Shown here: positions 23,535-34,500 of the stretch, in pieces
Layout: each line of letters starts with the position of its first letter
Numbering within the stretch: the first letter of the stretch is position 1
Assembly: GCA_945859605.1 (NCBI GenBank)
Contig: OX243811.1
Coordinates: 54,960,069 to 55,024,068, forward strand
Origin: Lumbricus rubellus
Taxonomy: Eukaryota > Annelida > Clitellata > Crassiclitellata > Lumbricidae
Reading direction: 5' to 3'
Length of the DNA: 64,000 nt
Made by a program: the position numbers and the translations under genes
Notes under the pieces: model-generated
Told to the model about the DNA's origin: nothing
Databases searched by the model: none
What the model saw: the letters and a program-made list of their open reading frames with translations, nothing else

Positions 23535-24235
23535 AGGTATTGTATTGTATTGTATTTAAACATTTATAAAGCGCCTCTAGTAGGGTGAACCGTTCAGAGG
23601 CGCTCCCAGTGCGCAAGGCCCAGCGAGAAGAAACAGGTTTTGAGAAGAGACAAAGCAGAGGAGAGACTACCAGACAGAAGTGTAGAGCGAACAGAAGGAG
23701 AAAGGGAGAAAGGGCATTTCAAAGAGAAGGACCAATTGAGACAAATGATCGAGACTGAGCCATAACAGTTCTAGACCGAGGAACCAAGAGGTCAAATCTG
23801 TTGGATGAACGAAGTGGACGGTGGGAGGAAGCTGAGTGAGGACGAAGTAAAACATTAGTGAGATATTTTGGGGCAAGACCCCGTTGAGCCTTTATGATCA
23901 GAGTGAGGATCTTAAATTGTGTGCGAGCACGGAGAGGAAGCCAGTGAAGTTCATGAAACATAAAGGTAGAGATGTGAGAGTACTTGGGAAGGCGGGCAAT
24001 CAATCTAGCAGCTGAGTTGAGAACCGACTGAATCGGTGAAAGACGAACTTTAGGAAGACCAATGAGGAGAGCATTGCAATAGTCAATTCGTGAACATATA
24101 AAAGCATGAATTAAGGTAGTGAAGATGGAGGAGGAGACAGAGCGACGAATGGCTCTGAGACGTCTTAAATGGAAATATGACGAGCGTGTCACATTGGAAA
24201 TATGCTCAGTAAAGGTGTAGGTGTACCGTGTAATA
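23535..24235 (-). mobile_element. LINE 3' remnant (CR1/L2-like) with TACAA tail
   Basis: The minus strand encodes the last part of a LINE reverse transcriptase protein: RSSYFHLRRLRAIR, then FICSRIDYCNALLIGLP, SAARLIARLPKY, LHWLPLRARTQFKILTLI and GLAPKYLTNVLL. A frameshift lies between about 23720 and 23870, after which LWNALSPF-like residues follow. Downstream come GGGAGCGCCTCTGA, GAGGCGCTTTATAAATG and a TACAA pentanucleotide tail at 23535-23560. The 5' part is missing. It is dead, but its 3' end matches SINE family A. Confidence 0.82.
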
Positions 24236-25722
24236 GGTGGTCATCGCATATCACTAAAGAAGCCTACTCTTCGCTATAGCCGCAAGTAAATTGAAAGATC
24301 ACTTGAAGGATCCTGTTAAACAGGCTGGTTTAACCAGTAGGCCTACAGTCAGGTAGATGAGAATTTTTGTAGCGCCTGAGTTTTTGCTATGTGCAGTAAC
24401 CCTACATAACTATCACATGGCAAGGGTTGCGGTTCAAAATGTATAGAATATGTCATCTTAAAGTCTAATATAATTATGTAGGCCTATTGGTCCCAGTTTA
24501 TTCAACTTGGAATATGAAAATGATAAATTATATCCTATTTTCAATGGATCACATTCTCAAAAATGGTTAGGACTAGCGTGATTGCAACGGAGCTATTCAG
24601 TCTATTAAAATCGTGCGACGTTCATACAAGATTCAGCAGATCAATGACCCATGCACTCTAGCACCTTAATAAAATATCACCTCACGAAATGCGCTATATG
24701 AATACAAAGCTACGTAGTCAGAATTTCACATACTTGCACGTTAAGATATAGGAAATAGCGTATACTGAGTATTATACTTCTTGCCAAACCTGCGTTGATG
24801 GTCGGTTATGTTGAGCCTCTACTTTGTCTTCGAAAGTTGAGTCTTCTTCGTTCTTCCTCTCTCGGCAGACGATCGATTGGACTGATGCGCTGTTGACCGA
24901 CCGTTCTGTCTGTGGTGACTTACACGAATGTTGCCGGGTATTTATTCGAATCTGGATCCAGTTGCAAAATAAATGGATGCAAGTCTTTGCCAGTGTCGAC
25001 GACAATAAAAAAAAGCAATTAAGACCTATCAGTAGCAGTGCTCAGAAACAACAAGACCATCACCTCAGAGAGCGTCACGCTGTGTCTCAGGCTATTATTT
25101 TTCTGCAGAGGAACGAATTCTTCTTTAGACAGTTTTTCAATTGGATCCTTTGGCTGTGAACTGTTTGCGTCAACTGCAGAAGAAGTCAGACAACAATTTA
25201 ATTGAAACGGAATCGGTTTTCAAATGCTTCTAAAAACCGTCTGCTAGTATAGGCCATGATATATTGTGTTGTCACTGTTAGTGTATCGAATCTCAGCCTC
25301 GAATTTAAATCGGGAATTTTGACACTAGGGAAAAGTAGGCCTAGCTTGATAAAGCTTGAACACATAATTGGGGACGGGGGCGGGCGGGCCAGTAACGTAT
25401 TGGTCTTATTGGATAACACCATCGACGTATAACACACTGGCACAGAGATCAGCGGACCCGATTTCGAACCCCGTAGGGCGAACGTGCTTTGTAGGCTGAT
25501 GTTAGCGCCGTGTATTGCAGACTGTCTCTTCTGTTAGTAACTAAGATTCATGTCCATAAATATTATGATATTGGATTAGGTTAGAGTTATTGCAAGGTTT
25601 CAATCGGAATGGACGAATCAGGGTCATCACTCATCAGGTGCAATTTCTAGAATGAATGGGATAATAATAGTTTTGACTGGAAAGTCTTAAGAGTGAAACG
25701 CAGAACAGCTCGAGATAAAGGT
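24236..25722. other. no gene recognised (one weak exon-like stretch)
   Basis: An exon-like stretch begins after a strong pyrimidine tract and acceptor (CTCTCTCGGCAG, ending near 24869). It stays open to about 25159 with AVSQAIIFLQRNEFFFRQFF-type residues, but it has no partner exon or domain, and the opposite strand is also open at 24772-25005. I do not call a gene. Confidence 0.3.
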
Positions 25723-26887
25723 CAGGGCTGAAAGTGAGCCGGGTCGGTCCGGATCTGAGACCCGGCATTGATTTTCGAGACCTGCTGTTGCGGGTCTAAG
25801 CCGGGTCGCAAAACAGGCCGTCAGGTGCCAAAAGTAGGTAAAAATGGTAGGGTTTTCGGTAATTTGGGGCAAATGACTATAGGAAAAACGTCGTCAGAAA
25901 AATGTATGGGCCAAAGGCGTGCTCGTCCGCCAAAGTGAGACCCGGCAGCATTTAATGAAAATACACATGGAAATTGATCCATGGGAGTCCCGCAACCAAT
26001 AGCTGTCGCTAATGGCATTTACTGCATAATGAATATTCAACATTTACTGCATCCTTAATATTCATTAGGTCATCATGGGTTGCGTTAGTTCGGTAAATAG
26101 CAAAAATCTGCTGTAAAAGTGATTTCTGTTCAACTCGATTAAATTGCGAAATGGCAGATTTCATGAAAACGTTGCCGTCAGAGTACACATAGGCTACAGG
26201 TTGTCGCAATTCACTGGCGAATACGCTGACGTGGAAAGTACTTGACGTAGAGTCGTAAATTTAGATTGGTAAAATTTTGAAAGTTACAATAATTAAAAAA
26301 ATATAAAGCATTCAGTGTCAACAATCCTTCATTAAAATTTGTAGCAATTTCAAATATATGGGCTAAGCTGGCTTACGCCTAATTTAAATTTTTAACGATA
26401 TTCACATGACGATTGCATGGTGTGTCGCGAAATTTGGTTGCAAGTTTAGGTGTGTTAGACACCCTATTTTCTTGTCTAAATTTCCTTAATAAACTATCCA
26501 ATTTCAAACACGGACTTTCCATCCTAAAATAGAAATCAAGTTCCTATATACTGACTTAACACCGCTTCGTTCGTAAGAATCACGTTTTGTTCCAAATTTA
26601 CTTGCACACACGCAATGTCACAAGAGCACAATATCACTTACATGCATGTATTACGATAACTCTTTGCATACCGAGTTATATGCTTCATGAAGCTAATTAT
26701 TCCTAAAAAACATGACGTTTCGAAGCTCATTCGACCTTCTTACTTCTGGCTAGAGGTCTGACATGAATATTCATTAGGCAAATTCAAGCTCATTGTCTGA
26801 TTGGTTGCGGGACTCCCATGGATCAATTACCGTGTGTATTTTCATTAAATGCGACCCGGCAACTTTTCCAAACCACTTTCAGCCCTG
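25723..26887. mobile_element. hAT-type MITE, second copy, interrupted
   Basis: Second copy of the 4028-4279 element. It begins at 25723 with CAGGGCTGAAAGTG, runs in register to 25947, and resumes at 26853 to end CACTTTCAGCCCTG at 26887. A perfect 8-bp duplication, ATAAAGGT, flanks the whole (25715-25722 and 26888-26895), so both halves are one insertion later split by another transposon. Confidence 0.9.
25948..26852. mobile_element. non-autonomous DNA transposon nested in the MITE, 9-bp TSD
   Basis: A 905-bp insertion with inverted ends of about 53 bp that differ at about two positions: GCATTTAATGAAAATACACA at the left and its inverse, ending TTTTCATTAAATGC, at the right. The MITE sequence GACCCGGCA is duplicated on both sides (25939-25947 and 26853-26861). 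A 9-bp duplication suggests a Mutator-like or Merlin-like element. The interior has no transposase frame and includes repeated AATATTCATTAGG motifs. Confidence 0.9.
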
Positions 26888-26895
26888 ATAAAGGT

Positions 26896-27593
26896 GCAGT
26901 AAACATTGATTTGCCTTTCAGGCAGACTGCTTTCGATAACTGAGGATTAATTCATCAGACAATAATTCATGTACATCAATATATATATACTGTTATATTA
27001 TTATTTATAATATAGGATATCTCTTGCTAACTGAAAAAATTAATAATTTAAGGCGTGCAATTGACGTTAAATTACTTACTTATGTGCGAATCATCTAGGC
27101 CTACACTATTCATGACGTCAATTTGCTACATAGGCCTACGTCATATAGCGATTGTTGCAACGTCATCATTAGACCAACCGCTTCGCGTCATGGGAACGAA
27201 GTTCATTTGGTAAATCGACTTGAAGCGAGACACTTCGAAAAGAAAATTATCGAAAATTGTCGATCAGAAGAACGTGAAATAGAAATTCGAATATACGAAC
27301 CGCGCAATTTGAAGATGTTATAATTATTTAACAGTAATAGAAAGATTGATACGAAATGTTACTTTGGGCAAAAAATCATCAGAAAAGAAATTAGAAATTA
27401 TGCGAAGGTAGACTATCCATTCATCTAGCCGTTCACCTATTTATTCATTTTGTTCATTTATCTATATTCGTTTATTCATCCATTGATCTTATTTATTCTA
27501 GTCTGTACTTGTTCAGACTTCATACATTGATCCATTCATTTACTTCTTCAGACATTCATCCATTCTTCTATCCACCCATTCGTCTGTCCATTT
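26896..27593. other. no gene recognised
   Basis: AT-rich spacer with imperfect CATTCAT/TTCATCC repeats near 27415-27590. No coding evidence. Confidence 0.4.
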
Positions 27594-27601
27594 ATATAAT
27601 C

Positions 27602-28543
27602 CAGAGGTTTTCAAACTGTGGTCCGCGGACCCCTGGGGGTCCGCGGCTTGTTGCCAAGGGGTCCGCAAAGCCGGTCCAGAAAAACAATAAAAATAGTACT
27701 ATAGTACATTTGCAATGTTTTCATTATCATATAAAATTATATAAAATTAACTGAGGTATAAAAACATCTGAGCTATCTATGGTTATTACTTACTGATGTC
27801 TAGTATTTGCTCATTAAACGAATATATAATTATACCTAACATTTAGGCCTATTTAGTTCCTTCTGGTGCTATTTTAGTGCACGTTAGTGTAATTGTGACG
27901 TACCAACAGAGACGCCGTTGTTGCTAGACGAAATTGCTGCTATATTTAAAAATATATAATATTAAAATTTTCAACGTTCTTCATAACCATGGATAAATTT
28001 CTAAAGAGAAAAACTTATCTGAAATCAGAAGATTTTTAGGACAAAGACAAATGTGAGAAAAAGAAAAAAAATCCGCAAGTAGGCCTATGATCCACACTTT
28101 CCAGAGTAGGCCTATATTGCATTAGGGTTTCATTGCAGACGGAACAAATTATGATTAACCTCTTTGCGTTATGTCATGAGTGTGCAAACTCTGTCTAATC
28201 AGGATTCAATTAAACCCGTGAAATTAAAGCGCCATTTACGGACAATGCAGGCAAATTGCAGATGTTGCCAAAGAAATATCTCGAGCGACAAAAGGAGCTG
28301 TAGGCCTAGGCTACTTAAAGCAGAAAGGTAAAATAACAGTTTTCGCCATGATATTGTGCAGTACCGTAGCCTAAATGAGAAAGCTCTATATGAGTCGTAT
28401 TTAGTAGCATTGCGAATAGCATGAACGAGAAAGCCTCACACAATTACGATTGGCCAAATTTATTGCATAGGCCCATAGGGGTCCGCCACCTGACCACGAC
28501 ATGCTACGGGGGTCCCCAGCTTTAAAAAGTTTGAAAACCTCTG
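27602..28543 (+). mobile_element. degenerate hAT transposon with BED-finger transposase remnant
   Basis: A 942-bp element. The ends CAGAGGTTTTCAAACT and AGTTTGAAAACCTCTG are perfect inverses, flanked by the perfect 8-bp duplication ATATAATC (27594-27601 and 28544-28551). Subterminal GTCCGCGGACCCC repeats are typical of hAT elements. Inside, a short frame MDKFLKRKTYLKSEDF stops early, then a frame with a stop shows ALGFHC and KPVKLKRHLRT, like the BED zinc-finger start of hAT transposases. The catalytic region is absent. Confidence 0.88.
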
Positions 28544-28551
28544 ATATAATC

Positions 28552-31518
28552 CGTTGATCAATTCATGTGCATGGGCATCAACGATTTGAAACTCTGTTTC
28601 TCAGGATCAAGACAAAGATCGAACGCCATATGAAGTGTCGACTCCTCTACTTGATAACTTGAAGACCAAATTGAGAACTAACTGAAAACAGAAGCCCAAC
28701 TAACAGAAATCATCGATGGAAATGGAGTCGGATCCGACTTGAATGACGGAGCATCAAAAAGGCATTAAGTGCAAAAGTGACGATCTGAGGAGAGCGTGAT
28801 CAGCAACTACCTCTTCTGACGTCGAAGGAACGTGGGAAATTTCCTCCACAGGTCACTGCGATTGTGGTAAGTTTCCAGAACAAAACATTGTTGTCTAGAT
28901 TATGGGCTGTTGTGTTAGATAGGCTAATTAGTAGCATTCTTTATCCCAAAAACTTAATATGATTCTCTGTGCCCATGCATGCAGGGTTGGCCATTCATAA
29001 AGGACACGAGGAAATGTGTCCAATATTTATGTGAAATCGGGCATGTCCTGAAATTGCACAAGCTTATATTTACATGTATGATTATTACAATTATGGATCA
29101 TGATATGATCCAAAAGAAGATCTTCTCTTCTCACAGTATCCGGCGCTATCCGCGTCATAGATTATCTTTTCGAACGTGTCAATAATTTAAAACATGACAT
29201 ATAATTTATTAATAGAGAAATTCTGAATTGCGATTTTAAGTTTTTCTTGATGACATGATGCATCGATCAAATGTTGAAAATATGACTGATCTTTTCGAGT
29301 CTAAATTGTCATTTTCGCGCTCAACCTCCACAACCTTTCTTTTCAATGGCAATCGACCTTTAATTCTATAGTACCTCTTTAACCTACTTCTAAATACAAG
29401 TGCTAATGCGTGGTCGTTGACTTACACAGCCACCGTCCTATGATAGGCTATATCGGTTGGCTATGGATCAATTAGCCAACCAACGAAGCACAACCCAGAA
29501 TGCTGGATAAAATCTTGCATTTTATTTTTTTAAATGATATTACATAATTGTCTCTCATTATAGGCCTATGTATTAATTATCTTCGTGGATTTTCTGTGTT
29601 GCTTTAGGAACCGCTGCATTGCTGCCTGAGGGGATTGACCTGAATTGTGATGAGTGATGGTTGAGTTGGTGGCTCTGTGTTGTTTTGTTGTTGTGTGTTT
29701 GTAGTTTATTTGTATTAGTACCTGCCGGGCCTCTGGCGTGGCGTAAAACCCCGTAAGCTCCTCGCAAAGGCAGGAGGGCCCCTGGCGTGGCTAACTTTAG
29801 GCTTATCTATAGAATCCCGCAAGCCCACTATTATTAATTTTAAATTTATCATTTTATTTTTGTGTTGTGCGTAGTTGAGCCGAGGAATGAGAGGGGGATG
29901 AAGGGGCAAGAAGGATTAGAGGGAAGTGGTGGACGACGTGGAGCCAGATGTCGCAGTGTCAAGAGGACAGAATCAACTCAATCAACAACGAGTCGGCACA
30001 ATTATCTGGCACAAAACGCATCGTTATACCTGACGGAAACAGACTTTTTGCAAATAAATATAATCGATTAACCTTAATGTGGCCGGGGACGAACATTCTT
30101 CACTCAGAGGGCTTTGCAATAAACTAGCAGTTGCAAGTCTGTTCAATTAATTGTCTTTTCTGTGTCGTGTCTTTCTGGATGTTTTCTATTTACTACGTCT
30201 GTCCCCCAATAATAATCATAGGCTATAATTATTGCCTAGTAGGAATGTAAGCAACTAAGAATTAAGGAACCCGAGGTCTGATGCTATAGACCTGGAAGCA
30301 TAGTCTGTAGCTTGCAGATTCTAACATCCAGCTCAGAACAATTTGTGAGTGAGGGCATTCCTGCACGTTCCCTCTCCAGCCTTCAGGCTTAACAGTGAGG
30401 AAGTACATGTAAGTCCCTCCCAAATGTACGACCTTGTTTCAGTCCCAATAGGCCTACATTGCGCTCTGCGCTTATAAAAAAATATAATTACGCTGTGTTC
30501 TAATTTTGGTCTGTTAAAGCGTCCTCCTAAGCGTTGTCGTTAAACTCGGTCATTGAGTTGTCACGTTCGAGTTGAAACTGCGCAGATTCTATCTATCGCG
30601 TTATACATGTATTAACATAGTTTACAAAGACCGATTAGACATTCAAAACGGATTTTATGACATAGGCTAACATATTATTCGGTCAATCAACATAGCTATA
30701 CAGATCGTATTTTCATCATGTTTCAAGTTGCACGTCTTTAAGTTTATGCAGAAGACCCAAAAGGGTCGAAAGTCTTGCTAGCCACCTGAGAGCGTTAGGC
30801 AGAAAGATGAATCACGGCCAACTGTAAGAAATTATAGTTGAGCAGCTTATCTTGAGTCAACCAGACAACCTTTAAATACAAATCCATGTTTGATCTGTTG
30901 CTCCACGTCTAAAGCAGAATTATTATCTGTGAACAATTCGAAAATGTTTTGAGATTTACCAAAACAGACACTTCACAGAAGCCGACAGAATCACTCTCAC
31001 GGCAACATGCATGATGAACTGCTATACACAATAATTCTGCTGTACAGACAGCATAGGCATACACTCCTACCAGCATCGGATAAGATTGAAATAATGAGAC
31101 TGATACAGTTACGCCGCGATTAAAAGTTCAGAGTTTTGATGTCGGCAAGTGACCTGTTTTAATTAATAGCCTACGATCACCAAATTTACACGTTTATGTC
31201 TGAGGCTTTAACCCTTGTTCCGTTAGGCTATACAATGTTTAGTCCTATCTACTCTTGACGCCGTGTTTGGGGTTAATATAGCCTATCACCGGTTGAAGTT
31301 ATCCTGTCTTAGGCCTATGCAATGCATGTGCCTTTAAAATAGGAGTCGTTCTAAGCAAAGCTTAGGCCTATAGTTTCCTGTTTATACATTCTTCAGGGAA
31401 TTTTCGACTTTAACGCTGGTCTTCGTACGCGTGTTGCCCATTTTGTGTCTCTGTTTCAAGTTTTAACGTCTGTCTCGTTACGTTATAGGCCTATTTAATT
31501 GATACTCATGTTCGTAAT
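28552..31518. other. no gene recognised; local GC-rich direct repeat
   Basis: Mostly AT-rich non-coding DNA. At 29725-29795 the phrase GGGCC(T/C)CTGGCGTGG occurs twice around GTAAGCTCCTCGCAAAGG. Frames across 29573-30071 on both strands lack domains. A candidate ATTAAA polyadenylation signal for the minus-strand gene lies just below 31500. Confidence 0.35.
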
Positions 31519-34500
31519 TCATATTCTTTGTTGGTCTTTGGGAGTGAGGTCGTGTCTGTCACTAAAAGCTTCTTGCAGTTGAAAGTGACATCCATCTTGT
31601 TTTTGTGCTGAACGGTTGTTTGCCTTCATCTCCATATTCTGCAGTTTTTCTTCAGACATCTTAGTTGTTTCTGAATGTCTAGGGTGATGAGAACCTTGTC
31701 TTTCGTGCTTCTGAAGACTTCCATTTACGTTTGGTGCAATATTTTTCCTATTGAATTTATCAGGAGCGTCTTCGTATATTTTACTGTTTCGATCAGTAGG
31801 CCTATTCTTTTCAGCCACAGTTTTGTTTTCTTCTTCGGATTCGTCTCTGAACTTTTTAACGGAACTTTTGTCAAAGGTTTTTCCAATTTTCATGGCGCAG
31901 TTTTGCTTCTGAATGCAAGTATCGGACAACTGAGAAGGACGACTTTGTTTGTCCGGCGTTGTTGATAGGACAGTTCCGTTTGTGACTACAGAGAGGCCGT
32001 TGTGTTCAACCAAGATATTTGCGAAACTCAGACAATTTTCATCGCCTTCGTGTTTCTTGGGCAGATACTTTTTACGTTTCTTTGTAGAACCTCGTTTCTT
32101 TGGAACAGTTACTTCAGCGTCTACCTCAGAAGAAATCGGTTGATTCTGCTCAGTTACTTGTAATTGTGTTGGCTGTCTGTCTTTCTTCTGCTGAATAGTT
32201 GCTTCGCTGTTCCTCGAGCAATCAGAAACGGAAGAGGCTTCACTGTCATCTTGAATCGTGTCATCTTGAATCGTGTCATCTTGAATCGTGTCATCTTGAA
32301 TCGTGTCATCTGTTTTCTCTGCAGAGTTTTTAGATTTCTTCTTCTTTCTCTTCCTCTTATTTCTATTGCCAACATTTTCTTTCTGTTCTGTGTCCTCACC
32401 TGGTTCGGTGCAGGGGGAGGAAACTTCCTCGCATTGTTCTTTTGACATTATAACATTGTCTGCATCTGAAATTTGCAAAGGCATGATAAGAGAACTTAAT
32501 TTGAGTTCTGCTCGATTACTCGAGTGAGACCCAATCACCGGACGGCTACAATCGTTTCTTGCATCTGATAAATTACCCATCATCCTCTGTTTCTGCGGAA
32601 GGCGACGCTTTCCATCAGCATTATCAACTCGACCATTGTCTCCAGAAGACTGTCTGAGTGGCTGATGCAATGGTTGTGACTGATGCGTCAAATCTGTTGG
32701 ACCCACTACGGTCTCTGTATCACTGCGTTTTGTTTGACTGAAGTGGGTACCGTTTGAAAGTGGACAGCGACTGACGACGTCATTAAGCGAATTAATGTCC
32801 TTAGGTGAACTTATGTTCTTAGGTGAATTCATGTCCTTGCAACTATCTGTACTCAGACGCAAGTCAACGCTGTGTGTATCATATGGATTTTGCTCTTTCC
32901 TTGAACCGTCTATTATACTGGTTTCAACACTGGATGATGAGTCATTCCTGTCTGCAGATGGTACAGGAGAATTTACGGAAGACCTAGAATTGAGATTACA
33001 GGCTGAATGTGGTCGGACCACCTCTTCCTCTTCGCCCCAATCCAGCCTTGCACTTTCTTTCGAAGCAGATACATCGTTGACGGCAACTGTGTTCGGGAGA
33101 ATATCGTCAGCACCATTTCGTTGTGTCTTCTGATAGCTTGGTTCCACTTGGACGGCCAATCCTTCAGCGAAATTCTGTACATGACCTTCAGCAAGTGGTA
33201 GGTCATCTTTCCGCAATTGCTCTCCGTCACTGAATGGTGCCTCAGAGGGTGATTTGCGTTCAGCAATTGGCCACGCCTGGATTACGGTATGATTGGGCGA
33301 TGGTGTCTCATTATTGTCATCTAAACAAGTCAACAAAACAAGTCGTATGTATTAGATGTATGTTTAAAACATTTATAGTTATATTGCCTTAAAATGACCA
33401 CTTCTATACTGCATGGTACCTATCATTATGCAAAAGTTTACATATGCAAAAGTCTTGCATATGTCGCAGATCTATTGATTTAGTGCAATTGCCTCTCAGT
33501 TAGCATGATTTACCGACTTTTCACAAATGCCGAAAACTATTTTTTTCTAAATTAGACAATAGACATAGTAGGCCTATAATCTCCAAAGGTTATGTAAATG
33601 TTCTAAAAGAATAAGTTAATTGCTTTCAGCTCATTATATACTATTACTCCAATAATTAAGATAGCAATACAAGTTATAATTTTAGCATTTATTATTTTGT
33701 TACAGCATCTAGAAATAAAAATATAGTATGCCTAAAGACAAATGCAAATTAGATGCAGTGATGGCTAATAGAATACCTGTCGAAGTTGTAGGCGTAAGCG
33801 CAGGAGTTGCTGCTTCTAAATGGTTACCTGTTGATTGTGTTGAGTAGCTTCCATTCGGAATCAGACTGTCAACAACTTCTAGAGATGCGACTGAAAAAAA
33901 ATTAACAAATATTAACTACTGCAATGGAACTTTGTAAAGGTATTAAAATATCCTATTCAGATCAACTAGATTAATGGATGCTATAATAATTATGTACGTC
34001 GACTATCATGAAGAGCCGCACCTCGATTCTGACCTTTCTCTGCAAACAGTGCACCGTCCGTCTATGAGTTTTAGTCAGATAAAATGACGATAAACAGAAG
34101 GAGAGAATCACGTGTAAGAACCTGATGCTATTATACTTAACGATGAGAAAGACAACCAACCACAGTTTACCACACGAATGTGGACCCACTTATTAATGGC
34201 AATAATTATGAAGAAGAATGTCAGTGATTTACTTTCTCCAAATGTGTCGATGTCTTTCAATAGATTCGTGCAATCAAAGATGAATCTACGATGTTCGCTC
34301 ATCTCTTCATAGACTCTTCTCTTGCTGACGTATTCCTGATTCACACAGAAAACCACACAATTTACAATTAATTTCGGTTACAGCAAACGTTTTAATGGCA
34401 TAACTTTTCTATCAAATTTTTTTTATAAATGCATAACCATCTACGAAGAATTGCTTTGTTTAGTTTTGACTATGAGCTTTGAGGCCCTTCTATTGTGCGG

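Noticed and set aside
24824..25159. Exon-like frame after a strong acceptor
   Set aside because: No donor, partner exon or domain; the opposite strand is equally open.
32154..32527. Small plus- and minus-strand frames around the DDTIQ repeat
   Set aside because: Out-of-frame shadows of the last SPATS2-like exon.
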